Source: Mucilaginibacter jinjuensis | GTDB lineage: Bacteria; Bacteroidota; Bacteroidia; Sphingobacteriales; Sphingobacteriaceae | Reading direction: 5' to 3' | Assembly (NCBI RefSeq): GCF_028596025.1 | Contig: NZ_CP117167.1 | Coordinates: 6,093,394-6,157,393, forward strand | DNA length: 64,000 nt | In this document: piece after piece, positions 28,988 to 36,906 of the stretch | How positions within the stretch are numbered: position 1 is the stretch's first letter | How the letters are laid out: the number at the start of each line of letters is the position of its first letter | The notes under the pieces: generated by a model | What the model was told of the DNA's origin: nothing | Databases searched by the model: none | Seen by the model: only the letters and a program-made list of their open reading frames with translations | Translations under genes and position numbers: made by a program

Positions 28988-30448
28988 TTACAGCTTGACA
29001 ATATCCCCAAGTTTCCACGTTTTCTCAAACAAGGGTTTTTCAGGGCCATATAGGCGAAATAGAACTTCAAATTTTCCATCGGGGTTTGTAGGAATCCAGT
29101 TGGCTTCTTTTCCGGCGGGAGCCTTCGGTCCAAAATACACATCCACTGAACCATCATTATTTACCTGAACTGCTTTGTCGTTTGAGGCGCAACTTGCACG
29201 TGACAGGTTTTTAATTAATGCATGGGTCGCGCGGTCATATACAGTTGCAGACCAGTACTGTTTTGTCGGCACGTTTGCAGGCACGTGGAGGCGATAGGTT
29301 TCAGCCCCGCTTAGCGCGTTGCTTTCTTTATCTTTGCCCGATATCAGATAGATCTGTGCCGTACCCAAGCGCTTAATGCCAACGTATCCGAGAGCATACG
29401 TTAAGCCCCGCGCATCAACAGGATACATATCGGTTTCTATATATCCCGATGATCCGGCTTTAATAAGGTCCGGCATAGCTGGTATTGCCCAGTGCGCATC
29501 AGGATTGAGTCGGGGAAAACCGGCATCGTACATCACTTCTATGTAAGCAAGTGCCCCTTTTGCTGCCGCATTTAAAATATCCGTTGTTCTTGTATCAGGA
29601 TTAAATGGTTTCCCTTTTTCTATTCCTATTGCTTTAAGCTGGTCAATCATTCCTTTATCACGTGTAAGCCAGGGCTGACCCTGAATGATCCGATTTAAAG
29701 ATTGAAAAAATGTAGCGTCGTATTGGATTGTCGCATCATACAGCACCCCATTTGCATCAGTAAACTTGGTTTTGTCTTCTTGACCTGCTTTTGATAACGG
29801 ATAAACTTTGAGCCTTTTCCCATAATTTCTTGCTTTGGTAATATCGGCATCGCTATGACTGAGCAGGTTGGAACGGAGTAACGCATAACCCTCATATGTA
29901 TCTGCTGGAAGTACGATATAACCAACCGGGGCCTTTTGCTTGTAACCGGGGGGCAGAATCAGGTATTTACCACCTTTACCCTTATCGGCACCATAAGGCC
30001 CTGCGTCTTCCAGCGGCATCTGAAAAACGTTGTCGATGTTACCTGCAAATGATGATCCGCCGTCGGCAGGAGGTACATCAATCACTAAAGGCCCAACATT
30101 CTTCGTATTGAAGAATACCATAAAATAAATGGCATCCGGATTTGGTGTAAGTGTTTGGTTATGCCAGTCAACAGGGCGGGACCAATAAATGATTTCATTC
30201 TGTTTACCAGATGTTTTATTTAGCATTTCCTGAAGCATCAACTCGTAATTTACAGCAGGAAGTCCCCAAATGGCTGCCTCGATACCCCGTTGATAAATAA
30301 GTTGTTCTTTTATATCGGCTGGTTTGAATGTAGTCTTTGAAAGGTCTGATAGTTTATTTGTAGATGATTCATTGTTTTGTGCGTAACCCGCAGGCAATAC
30401 CCCTATAAAAAACAGGGTCGCGACAAGGTTAAAAATTATTCTTTTCAT
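28988..30448 (-). CDS. DUF1254/DUF1214 secreted protein, subtype B
   Basis: The protein has 486 residues with a signal peptide ending near PAGYAQ. The DUF1254 part has GIEAAIWGLPAVNYELM, TPNPDAIYFMVFF and the subtype-B motif GPYGADKGKGGKYLILPPGY. The DUF1214 part has YWSATVYDRATHALI and NWIPTNPDGKFEVLFRLYGP. It is the second gene of the minus-strand pair, 112 bases after the subtype-A gene, so the A-then-B order of the plus-strand array is repeated. Confidence 0.9.
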   Translation of the reverse strand: MKRIIFNLVATLFFIGVLPAGYAQNNESSTNKLSDLSKTTFKPADIKEQLIYQRGIEAAIWGLPAVNYELMLQEMLNKTSGKQNEIIYWSRPVDWHNQTLTPNPDAIYFMVFFNTKNVGPLVIDVPPADGGSSFAGNIDNVFQMPLEDAGPYGADKGKGGKYLILPPGYKQKAPVGYIVLPADTYEGYALLRSNLLSHSDADITKARNYGKRLKVYPLSKAGQEDKTKFTDANGVLYDATIQYDATFFQSLNRIIQGQPWLTRDKGMIDQLKAIGIEKGKPFNPDTRTTDILNAAAKGALAYIEVMYDAGFPRLNPDAHWAIPAMPDLIKAGSSGYIETDMYPVDARGLTYALGYVGIKRLGTAQIYLISGKDKESNALSGAETYRLHVPANVPTKQYWSATVYDRATHALIKNLSRASCASNDKAVQVNNDGSVDVYFGPKAPAGKEANWIPTNPDGKFEVLFRLYGPEKPLFEKTWKLGDIVKL

Positions 30449-30560
30449 GACTATAATTATTTCCTGGTACGTTAAAAACCTGAAAAATGCTGAAATGATG
30501 TTCCCTGTATATTGCTGGGACTAAAGCCGACTTAATTATTTATTGTAATTACAACGAATA

Positions 30561-32057
30561 TTATTTTGCCAACACTACGGCTGGGGGGGTCCATAAACCT
30601 TTTATTACATCTTCTTTTGGCCAATAAGCCCGCAGATACAAAGTGAATACTCCCTTGGGGGAAGGAAGCCAGTTGGCGAACTTGTCTTCAGAAGGTTTTG
30701 TGGACTGGACATATATGGTAAGTGAGCCGTCTGAATTATATTTCAGATTTTTATTTTTGGTGCCTAACGAGTACCTGTTTAAGTTGTTAATCTCGAAGAA
30801 ATGATGTTCATTGTACATTGTAAGCGACCAGAAGCCATTAACCGGAGGGGTTTGTCCTTTGATAAAAGTAACTGTGTAATTATTACTTCCAATAAGCCTG
30901 CTACCGTGTTCATCAAGGTCCTGATAAAAATAACTCGTCTCTTCGGGGATGTTCACCAAAATGTTAGATTTTGCCGTAGCTGTGCGGGTGAAATAATCTG
31001 TTCCCCATGCAGAGCCATTATTAATGGTGCTCCAATGATAAGGCAATTGCTTGCCAAAATTGCGGAACTGGAATAGAGGTGTAACAAGTAATTGATCGGC
31101 CTCAGTAGCACCCTGGATCATAGCAGCTTTGAGCTTCGGATCTTTTCTAGCCTGTGCTATTACGGCTAATACCTGCGCATAACGAGCTTGCTCACCGGGT
31201 AGCGCCGGAGCATCTGCAAAAACAGTAGGCAACTCATCAAAAAACTTATCTGGGAATACCCATCTTACCTCCGCGTTCCCTGCGGCAGCGCCAGCAACTT
31301 TAGGTACTTTGCTCCAATCTTTTGTTTTCATTTTACCATCAAATTCTGCCAACGGGTACATCATTATCGATTGAATCACGGGCTGAATAGCTTTCCTGTC
31401 TTCGGGCGTATCGTCCATAAATACGCGTGGCCCAACAATGCCCGTATTAGAAGAAGAACGAAAAACCTTAGTAATGCCTTTGGGCACATCACCTTTCCAA
31501 TTTGGTCCCGCAAGTAAGTAAAAGCCGGGTTTAGTGTTGTGCATTTTACCAAGCGGAGCGAATCCATCTGTACGAAGATCTACTATTTGGTATACCCAAA
31601 AACGATTGCCAAAATCGGGCACCTGTATTACAACCGGCGACAAATCAAGGGCGAGCGCCCCGATGCCGTAAACTACATCCTGGTTCGGACACGCAATCGC
31701 ACGTTCAGTGGGTATCACATAATCGGTCAACATGCCAAAACGATTAAGTGGTGCTTGGATAAGTGGCCCTGCCATGGCAAAGTCTTTTACATTTGTAAAG
31801 GCCAGCCTTCGATTATAAATATTTACCATAGGCCATGCCCAGAAGTAAGCATCACGACCTACCAGTTTTGCATATTCTTCCGTAATCTTAATGCTTGTAT
31901 CTGGGCCGGTTATTTTAACACGTCCAGAATCTCTTGTGATGGATCCACTATCTGAATGTACAATAGTTGAATCTGTAATTTTACTTGTTGCAGATGGCTT
32001 TTGTCCACATGAGGCAAGCAGTAAAACTGGAAGGGTTAGGATCAGCCGTTTTTTCAT
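30561..32057 (-). CDS. DUF1254/DUF1214 lipoprotein, subtype A
   Basis: The protein has 498 residues from the ATG at 32057. The longer frame from 32123 lacks a sensible N terminus, whereas MKKRLILTLPVLLLASC is a good lipoprotein signal. A Ser/Thr/Asp-rich linker precedes the DUF1254 part (DAYFWAWPMVNIYNRRL, VPDFGNRFWVYQIVDLRTDG, GFYLLAGPNW). The DUF1214 end has FWSLTMYNEHHFFEINN and NWLPSPKGVFTLYLRAYWP. It is closest in pattern to the gene at 23,514. It heads the minus-strand pair. Confidence 0.9.
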   Translation of the reverse strand: MKKRLILTLPVLLLASCGQKPSATSKITDSTIVHSDSGSITRDSGRVKITGPDTSIKITEEYAKLVGRDAYFWAWPMVNIYNRRLAFTNVKDFAMAGPLIQAPLNRFGMLTDYVIPTERAIACPNQDVVYGIGALALDLSPVVIQVPDFGNRFWVYQIVDLRTDGFAPLGKMHNTKPGFYLLAGPNWKGDVPKGITKVFRSSSNTGIVGPRVFMDDTPEDRKAIQPVIQSIMMYPLAEFDGKMKTKDWSKVPKVAGAAAGNAEVRWVFPDKFFDELPTVFADAPALPGEQARYAQVLAVIAQARKDPKLKAAMIQGATEADQLLVTPLFQFRNFGKQLPYHWSTINNGSAWGTDYFTRTATAKSNILVNIPEETSYFYQDLDEHGSRLIGSNNYTVTFIKGQTPPVNGFWSLTMYNEHHFFEINNLNRYSLGTKNKNLKYNSDGSLTIYVQSTKPSEDKFANWLPSPKGVFTLYLRAYWPKEDVIKGLWTPPAVVLAK

Positions 32058-32442
32058 AATAAATATTTCAGAGTTATTGCCTCCAAAATTAAATATGGCA
32101 TAAGTTGTTAATCGCATATTCATAATGCATTATGGTTGCATTTTGAAATTTGAAACCGATAGAGTAACTGCGGTTAATAAAGTAATCATCTGAAAAAGAC
32201 GTATGGTTGGCAGATGCTTCATTTCAATGCTCAAGAACAGAAGCGTAGTGTAGATGAAATGGTAAAATGAAGCGTCGTCTTCTAAGAATGTACTTTAAAA
32301 CAACAAAAATGTGATCTTTAATCGCTTGTTTGCGAATAGCCATCATAGACTGCCCTTCCGCTCAGCTTGGTTTGACATCTGCAAATGTATTAGAGACTGA
32401 CTATAGTTGACAAATGGGATGTGGTTTATTATTAAATAGCCA

Positions 32443-32760
32443 TTGAACAGTTCGTCTCTTTTACCGCTTAGGCACCAAAAGCGCGAGCCGGATGAAATGT
32501 CAAGGCCGAAGCTCCGCTAAAAAACAAAACAAAGATGCTTCGCTTGTATAGCCTTGACTTTTCACCCGGCGGTCGGTAACTTTGCCTGTTGCGGTGAAAT
32601 AGGGTTTTTTTTAAGAGGGGAGAAAAGGAATGATGTAAGGTGCGAACATCATTCCTGTGGGGCGGCGAGGCTGGCACCGTATGGTGCTTGCCGCAGACGC
32701 GAGGTGAGGTTTCCATTTGAAGAATACATTCTGTTTTAGATTTATCTATGAACACGGTTC
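32443..32760. repeat. Copy B of the duplicated hairpin element (candidate structured RNA)
   Basis: The element contains three hairpins. The first is a long stem, 32487-32506 pairing with 32551-32570 (18 of 20 positions), with an inner CGAAGC/GCTTCG stem (32507-32512 with 32537-32542). The second is a perfect 10-bp stem, GGAATGATGT/ACATCATTCC (32627-32655). The third is GCACC-GTAT-GGTGC within 32669-32692. It lies directly 3' of the four-gene HEPN/SWIM operon on the minus strand. A 95-codon minus-strand frame runs through it, but the base-paired conservation argues for a structure instead. Confidence 0.65.
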
Positions 32761-32783
32761 ACTTTCTTTTTAGAATAGTTCTG

Positions 32784-33032
32784 TTAAGGATATTGGCAAT
32801 ACTCATGAACATCATTTGTAAATGCAAGCATAGCCTCATACAACAATAACATTTCCGTTATTTCTTTAGGGCTGACATATTCCGCGGAATTATAAACCCA
32901 GCCTCTGTACAATTCCCAAATGGTCTTCTTTAGTTCCTCATGCGGGTAATTGGTAAATAAATGCCTCATGCCCAGTTGTAAATTGCGGATGTCATCAGGA
33001 GACAACTCTTTAAACTCTAAATCATTTTCCAT
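32784..33032 (-). CDS. Small acidic helical protein, last gene of the HEPN/SWIM operon
   Basis: The protein has 82 residues from the ATG at 33032. A GTG immediately before it is not needed. It overlaps the end of the SWIM gene by 11 bases, which indicates coupled translation. The sequence is acidic and helical (LSPDDIRNLQLGMRHLFTNY, EITEMLLLYEAMLAFTNDV). I recognise no family. A decayed copy of its 3' end occurs at 28,520. It may be a partner or regulator of the SWIM or HEPN protein, but that rests on position only. Confidence 0.7.
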   Translation of the reverse strand: MENDLEFKELSPDDIRNLQLGMRHLFTNYPHEELKKTIWELYRGWVYNSAEYVSPKEITEMLLLYEAMLAFTNDVHEYCQYP

Positions 33033-34359
33033 CACTTTCTGGGTTAATTTCGTTAGCGATCATTTCAAAATCGTAGATCGTGGTTTTTTTTGATTTTGGG
33101 TTATAAAACAGCACCTCGTAACAAGAACTGAGTTTTTCCAGGAAAGTCAGATGAAATTCTGCAAAATGCTCCCGCAATACAGTCAATCTGTTATGGTTTC
33201 TTAGCATCCACATTAATAGTTCGTCATCCTGAAGTGAGTGTATGAGATAACATATATCTGTTAGTTCGTCGATGACAAACAAATGCGGCTTGGCGTTAAG
33301 TTCTAAAGTGTTGCCATTAACCGTAACAACCGCTCGTAACGAAAAATGATTCTGATTAAACTTTAGTAAGAAGCTTAGAACAGGTTTTTCCAAACCAAAC
33401 CTGCAATTTTGCATGTTCGCTTTGCGCGGCTTATCCCGCATATACTTTATCCAGTGGGTATAGTAGCGGAAAGTAAATTTCTCATTCAAAAGCAAAGGAA
33501 TGGCCTGCTCCCATAGGGTTATCATCGCTTGCTTGGCTTTAGATAAGGCTTGTTTTTTCCCCTCATCGGGCAGGTCGTCGAGGCCTTTTGCTATTTGGTA
33601 TTGTTGAAGTCCTATTGTATTTAACTGCTGTTGGCCGGTGGTATAGTTGAGATGGATTATAGGTTTATCCTCCCTGCCAAACAGGATAAAGCTTGAAATT
33701 TCATTATTGTATTTGTTGGTTATCCCCAAACCAGGCACTAAAACGGCTAAATGTGAACTAGAGTAATTACCAAAGTTATAAGCTAAGCAATACGCGATGG
33801 CTTCCTTTTCTCCAACAACCACATTCTCTAACTTAGACGGCTTCTCAATAGCGGGCAGTTGACCACCATTAAACCCAATATTAGGCTTAAAGATATTTCC
33901 GTATTGTAGTTTGGGTTTAACGGTAATCCAATCGGGCTTAACTTCAAGGTTTAAAAACTTGTGCTTCACTTTTTCGTCTGAGGTGATTCCAGGCCAATAG
34001 TATCTATCCAATTGTAAATAGTCATACCAGGCCAGGCTATGTAAACCCATATAGGCATGATGACAAAGCTTTTCATCTGGCATCCCACAAGTACATGCTA
34101 CATCCAATTCTATTAAGCCAACATGAAGAAACAGCATATTTTCAGAGTTATCAGGTAACTTAACCGCAACATGTACTAAATCATATTTAAAGCCTTTAAA
34201 TTCCGTATGAATACCCATGTAAGCCTGCCTGCCTTTAGGCGGGGCAAAATGTTTGTCGAGCACTTCTCTTGTTAACTTTTGGTCAGGCCTTTCAAATGGT
34301 ATCACATAATAAAAAGTATCAGGTGATAGGATCATACCTAATTTTTGCTTCTTTGCCAT
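33022..34359 (-). CDS. SWIM zinc-finger protein, similar to N-terminal regions of SNF2-type helicases
   Basis: The protein has 445 residues from the ATG at 34359. A longer frame to 34494 overlaps the HEPN gene and reads poorly. The motif CTCGMPDEKLCHH (about residue 91) fits the SWIM pattern CxCxnCxH, a zinc-binding fold found in DNA- and protein-binding proteins. The C-terminal half (PHLFVIDELTDICYLIHSLQDDELL and onwards) looks to me like the region that precedes the ATPase in Bacteroidota SWIM/SNF2 helicases, but no helicase motor is present here. It lies 35 bases after the MNT-HEPN gene. I know of no assigned function. Confidence 0.65.
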   Translation of the reverse strand: MAKKQKLGMILSPDTFYYVIPFERPDQKLTREVLDKHFAPPKGRQAYMGIHTEFKGFKYDLVHVAVKLPDNSENMLFLHVGLIELDVACTCGMPDEKLCHHAYMGLHSLAWYDYLQLDRYYWPGITSDEKVKHKFLNLEVKPDWITVKPKLQYGNIFKPNIGFNGGQLPAIEKPSKLENVVVGEKEAIAYCLAYNFGNYSSSHLAVLVPGLGITNKYNNEISSFILFGREDKPIIHLNYTTGQQQLNTIGLQQYQIAKGLDDLPDEGKKQALSKAKQAMITLWEQAIPLLLNEKFTFRYYTHWIKYMRDKPRKANMQNCRFGLEKPVLSFLLKFNQNHFSLRAVVTVNGNTLELNAKPHLFVIDELTDICYLIHSLQDDELLMWMLRNHNRLTVLREHFAEFHLTFLEKLSSCYEVLFYNPKSKKTTIYDFEMIANEINPESDGK

Positions 34360-34394
34360 GATAATATGTTTAAGAAATGGTAGCTGTGGATTTA

Positions 34395-35306
34395 TTAAGC
34401 AAACAGGGAGGCAGGCAATACCGGGATATAATCCTCGATATTTTTGCCTGCTTCCTCTGCCGCCTGCCGGTACTCTTTTAATCTTTTGTTGCAAAGTGCC
34501 TTAATCAAATCCAGGAACTCTTTGACATGTGTACACAACTTATCTGCATCCTCATCGACAATTTGGTACCCGTCTTTGTAACGGGTGTCGGAATAGCTTT
34601 TTAGCAGTATTTGAAAAAGGCGTTTATCCTCCGCCGTTCGTCTTGGAAACAAGAATTTTAGTTCATCAGAAAAACAGCTGCATAAATCAATCAAACGTGC
34701 AAGGTTGTGCATGTCAGAGCGGTAAGCCATAAATACCCTTATCACAGCAATACAAGCCTGCTCAACCGCTTGATGCAGCTCGAACATACAATTGCTATAG
34801 AAGCCATTGTCATAGCTTACATAAGCTGATTCCATAAAACCTGCTGCCATGCCGTAACGATGGTAGAAGTGTTTCTGCGCTTTGGAAAATGTCGTGGCGG
34901 GATTGAGGTTGGGATAATCTAAATTTAAATTTAATCCGCTTGCCGAGTACAGTTGGAATCCGTCTCGGCAAACGGCTGTAAAGAATCGGCTACCTTCTGC
35001 TATTGCATGTGTTACGGTTTCCAGCCCGTGAACAACGATGGTGATATTGGTCTTTTCCGTAAATGTATTTACATAATCCTGAACCTCATGTTCAATCCGG
35101 TTTATTTCCGTCGTAATCATCAGCAAGAAGTAATGAGTATGATTTTGCTTTATTTCTCCGGTGAAGCAACTGGTGTTTTCTTTTGCATCACTTAAGCAGC
35201 CGAAACAGATAATGTATTCTGCATTGTATTTTTGGATTAGTGCATTGATGATTTCTTCCAGCTCCTTATACCGTGAAGCTGGCAGGTATACGCTCTTTCT
35301 TTCCAT
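34395..35306 (-). CDS. Nucleotidyltransferase-like and HEPN domain fusion protein
   Basis: The protein has 303 residues. Residues about 10-130 resemble a MNT-type nucleotidyltransferase fold (EYIICFGCLSDAKENTS in place of the GSxxxG loop). Residues about 150-285 are a HEPN domain: FYSNCMFELHQAVEQACIAVIRVF, then RSDMHNLARLIDLC, and the typical late SDTRYKDGY segment. The R-x3-H spacing is shorter than the usual RNase motif Rx4-6H, so nuclease activity is uncertain. HEPN/MNT pairs are known toxin-antitoxin and defence modules; here both are in one chain. It sits seven bases after the 86-aa gene. Confidence 0.75.
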   Translation of the reverse strand: MERKSVYLPASRYKELEEIINALIQKYNAEYIICFGCLSDAKENTSCFTGEIKQNHTHYFLLMITTEINRIEHEVQDYVNTFTEKTNITIVVHGLETVTHAIAEGSRFFTAVCRDGFQLYSASGLNLNLDYPNLNPATTFSKAQKHFYHRYGMAAGFMESAYVSYDNGFYSNCMFELHQAVEQACIAVIRVFMAYRSDMHNLARLIDLCSCFSDELKFLFPRRTAEDKRLFQILLKSYSDTRYKDGYQIVDEDADKLCTHVKEFLDLIKALCNKRLKEYRQAAEEAGKNIEDYIPVLPASLFA

Positions 35307-35313
35307 GATACGC

Positions 35314-35574
35314 TTATTTAGTTTCGCTGTTCATTTGATCTAAGAGCTGTTTAACTTCTATTTCACTCTGAAGAATACGCTCTTTCAATTGTGCTATTAA
35401 TGGGCTGTCATCATTGTTTAGATCATCGTTGACGATAATTTGCGAAAAATCTTCCGTCAGATCGGCATCTTCCATTTTTCCGTAACCCACATTCAATTCG
35501 CTGTTAATACCATTATTGTAATACCGATTATCATGAATGTGGTAAATATTGATGTTGTTGATAATTACTTTCAT
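35314..35574 (-). CDS. Small acidic hypothetical protein, first gene of the HEPN/SWIM operon
   Basis: The protein has 86 residues from an ATG at 35574. The N-terminal third is Asn/Tyr/His rich (VIINNINIYHIHDNRYYNNG), the middle is acidic, and the C terminus is an amphipathic helix (LIAQLKERILQSEIEVKQLLDQM) that could form a coiled coil. I recognise no family. Its stop lies seven bases before the MNT-HEPN start. It is divergent from the XRE regulator. An antitoxin or accessory role is possible but unproven. Confidence 0.7.
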   Translation of the reverse strand: MKVIINNINIYHIHDNRYYNNGINSELNVGYGKMEDADLTEDFSQIIVNDDLNNDDSPLIAQLKERILQSEIEVKQLLDQMNSETK

Positions 35575-35640
35575 GTCGTTTTTTGATTTGCTGTATAATC
35601 AAATTTCGAACACGTATGCTGTGTATAAAACCCAATTCAC

Positions 35641-35695
35641 GGGTATTTTACCCATAAAGCCGATATTTTTACCAAAAGGAAAAATCGTATATTTG
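35641..35695 (+). promoter_or_regulatory. Promoter and possible operator of the XRE regulator gene
   Basis: TATATTTG (35688-35695) is a -7 box ending five bases before the ATG at 35701, so the mRNA would be nearly leaderless. Just upstream, GGGTA-TTT-TACCC (35641-35653) is an inverted repeat that could bind the regulator and control both divergent units. Confidence 0.5.
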
Positions 35696-35700
35696 AGTCT

Positions 35701-36099
35701 ATGGAAACATCATCTAAAGCATCCAATACACATATCGGCAGAAAGATCAGCCGTATACGTGAACTTCGCGGAATCAAACAGGAGATTATGGCCTCTGAAT
35801 TAGGCGTAAGTCAACAAACAGTATCACGCATTGAGCAAAGCGAGACTATTGAGGATGATGTGTTAGAAAAAGTGGCTGGGATATTAGGTGTATCTGCGGA
35901 TGCTATAAAAAACTATAGTGATGAAGCCACCATAAATTTCATAGCGAATACTTATAACGACCATGCCGCATCTTATGGCCATTATTACAACTTTAGTCCG
36001 ATTGAAAAGATTGTGACCTTATATGATGAAAAGGTTGCATTGTTAGAAAGGCTACTACAAGCTGAAAAGGAAAAAAACGAGTTGTTAAAAGGCAAATAA
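35701..36099 (+). CDS. XRE family helix-turn-helix regulator
   Basis: The protein has 132 residues. An N-terminal HTH_3 domain covers about residues 12-72 (IGRKISRIRELRGIKQEIMASELGVSQQTVSRIEQ), and the C terminus is helical (EKIVTLYDEKVALLERLLQAEKEKNELL), probably a dimerisation coiled coil. It is a form widespread on Bacteroidota mobile elements. It is divergent from the four-gene HEPN/SWIM operon with a shared 126-base control region, so it may regulate that operon and itself. Confidence 0.88.
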   Translation: METSSKASNTHIGRKISRIRELRGIKQEIMASELGVSQQTVSRIEQSETIEDDVLEKVAGILGVSADAIKNYSDEATINFIANTYNDHAASYGHYYNFSPIEKIVTLYDEKVALLERLLQAEKEKNELLKGK

Positions 36100-36247
36100 C
36101 AGAAAGCCACTTTGAAAATATTAACTTCGCGTCAATCGGGCAATTCTATTGTCCAATTGTGATAAGGTTTAGGTTGAAGTCCCCAAGCAGGAAGTGTAAA
36201 GGGACTTTGTTTTTTCTTGACCTGAGATTTGATGAGTAACCTTTTCC

Positions 36248-36874
36248 TCATTTTTTGGCTCTGAGCTTTTTTAACCTCTTTTTAGCGTCCTTTGCCTCTT
36301 TATCCTTCTGCTTGGCTATTGCTTCGGCTTCCGCTTTTTCTAAGGCATCATTTTCAAACTTGATTGTGTTCTTCTTCATCGCTTCTGGGTTACGTGCATA
36401 AGTAGTATCTGCCCAATGCGTCCACTCCGGCGACATTTGACGTATCGAGCGAAACTTGATATCGTTCGCTTCCAGCCCGCTGTTTTCATTCCATAAATGA
36501 AGGCAGAAACCAAATAGTAAAGCTAAAAGCAAGAATACCGTAATAATAGCGAAGGTTACTCCCTTGGCCTTAATGTCAAGAGTGTGGCGTACGGGTATAG
36601 ATTTGGGTAGCTCTTTTATGATTGCCTTTACATCGTTGTGTTGGTTTTGCAGTAGCTCGGCTACCATTTTCTGCTGCTCAACGACCTGTTGAATATCCGC
36701 AAGCGGCTTATCAAATTGCGGCAAAGCATCTTTGATTACTTTTTCCAACATTCCAAACTGCCTGCTGTAATCCGGCATTTGAATTTCCTGATTTTCTAAC
36801 TTATCCATCCGGATGATTAAATCATCAAGAATTTCTTCTGATAAGGATCTATTGGGGTTGTTTTGTTTATCCAT
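36248..36874 (-). CDS. Relaxase-linked membrane protein of unknown function
   Basis: The protein has 208 residues. Residues 1-105 are helical and probably a coiled coil. One strong transmembrane helix follows (about 113-135, AIITVFLLLALLFGFCLHLW), and the C terminus is extremely rich in Lys/Glu/Ala (about 165-208). It lies 32 bases after the relaxase gene on the same strand. Comparable membrane proteins follow relaxase genes on Bacteroidota mobilizable elements and may link the relaxosome to the membrane, but that is inference. Confidence 0.75.
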   Translation of the reverse strand: MDKQNNPNRSLSEEILDDLIIRMDKLENQEIQMPDYSRQFGMLEKVIKDALPQFDKPLADIQQVVEQQKMVAELLQNQHNDVKAIIKELPKSIPVRHTLDIKAKGVTFAIITVFLLLALLFGFCLHLWNENSGLEANDIKFRSIRQMSPEWTHWADTTYARNPEAMKKNTIKFENDALEKAEAEAIAKQKDKEAKDAKKRLKKLRAKK

Positions 36875-36906
36875 TTTGTTGCTTTAAATAGTCCACTTCC
36901 TTATTT

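Noticed and set aside
29190..29290. Two CACGTG cores in the DUF1254 gene, considered as further parS sites
   Set aside because: The flanks do not match the 16-bp parS palindrome; only the 6-base core is shared.
32468..32755. 95-codon minus-strand frame through hairpin copy B
   Set aside because: It coincides with the base-paired element, is rich in His/Arg/Pro in a pattern unlike a protein, and the other copy does not keep the frame.
34360..34494. N-terminal extension of the SWIM protein
   Set aside because: It overlaps the HEPN gene in another frame and reads as low-quality sequence; a good ATG lies 35 bases after the HEPN stop.
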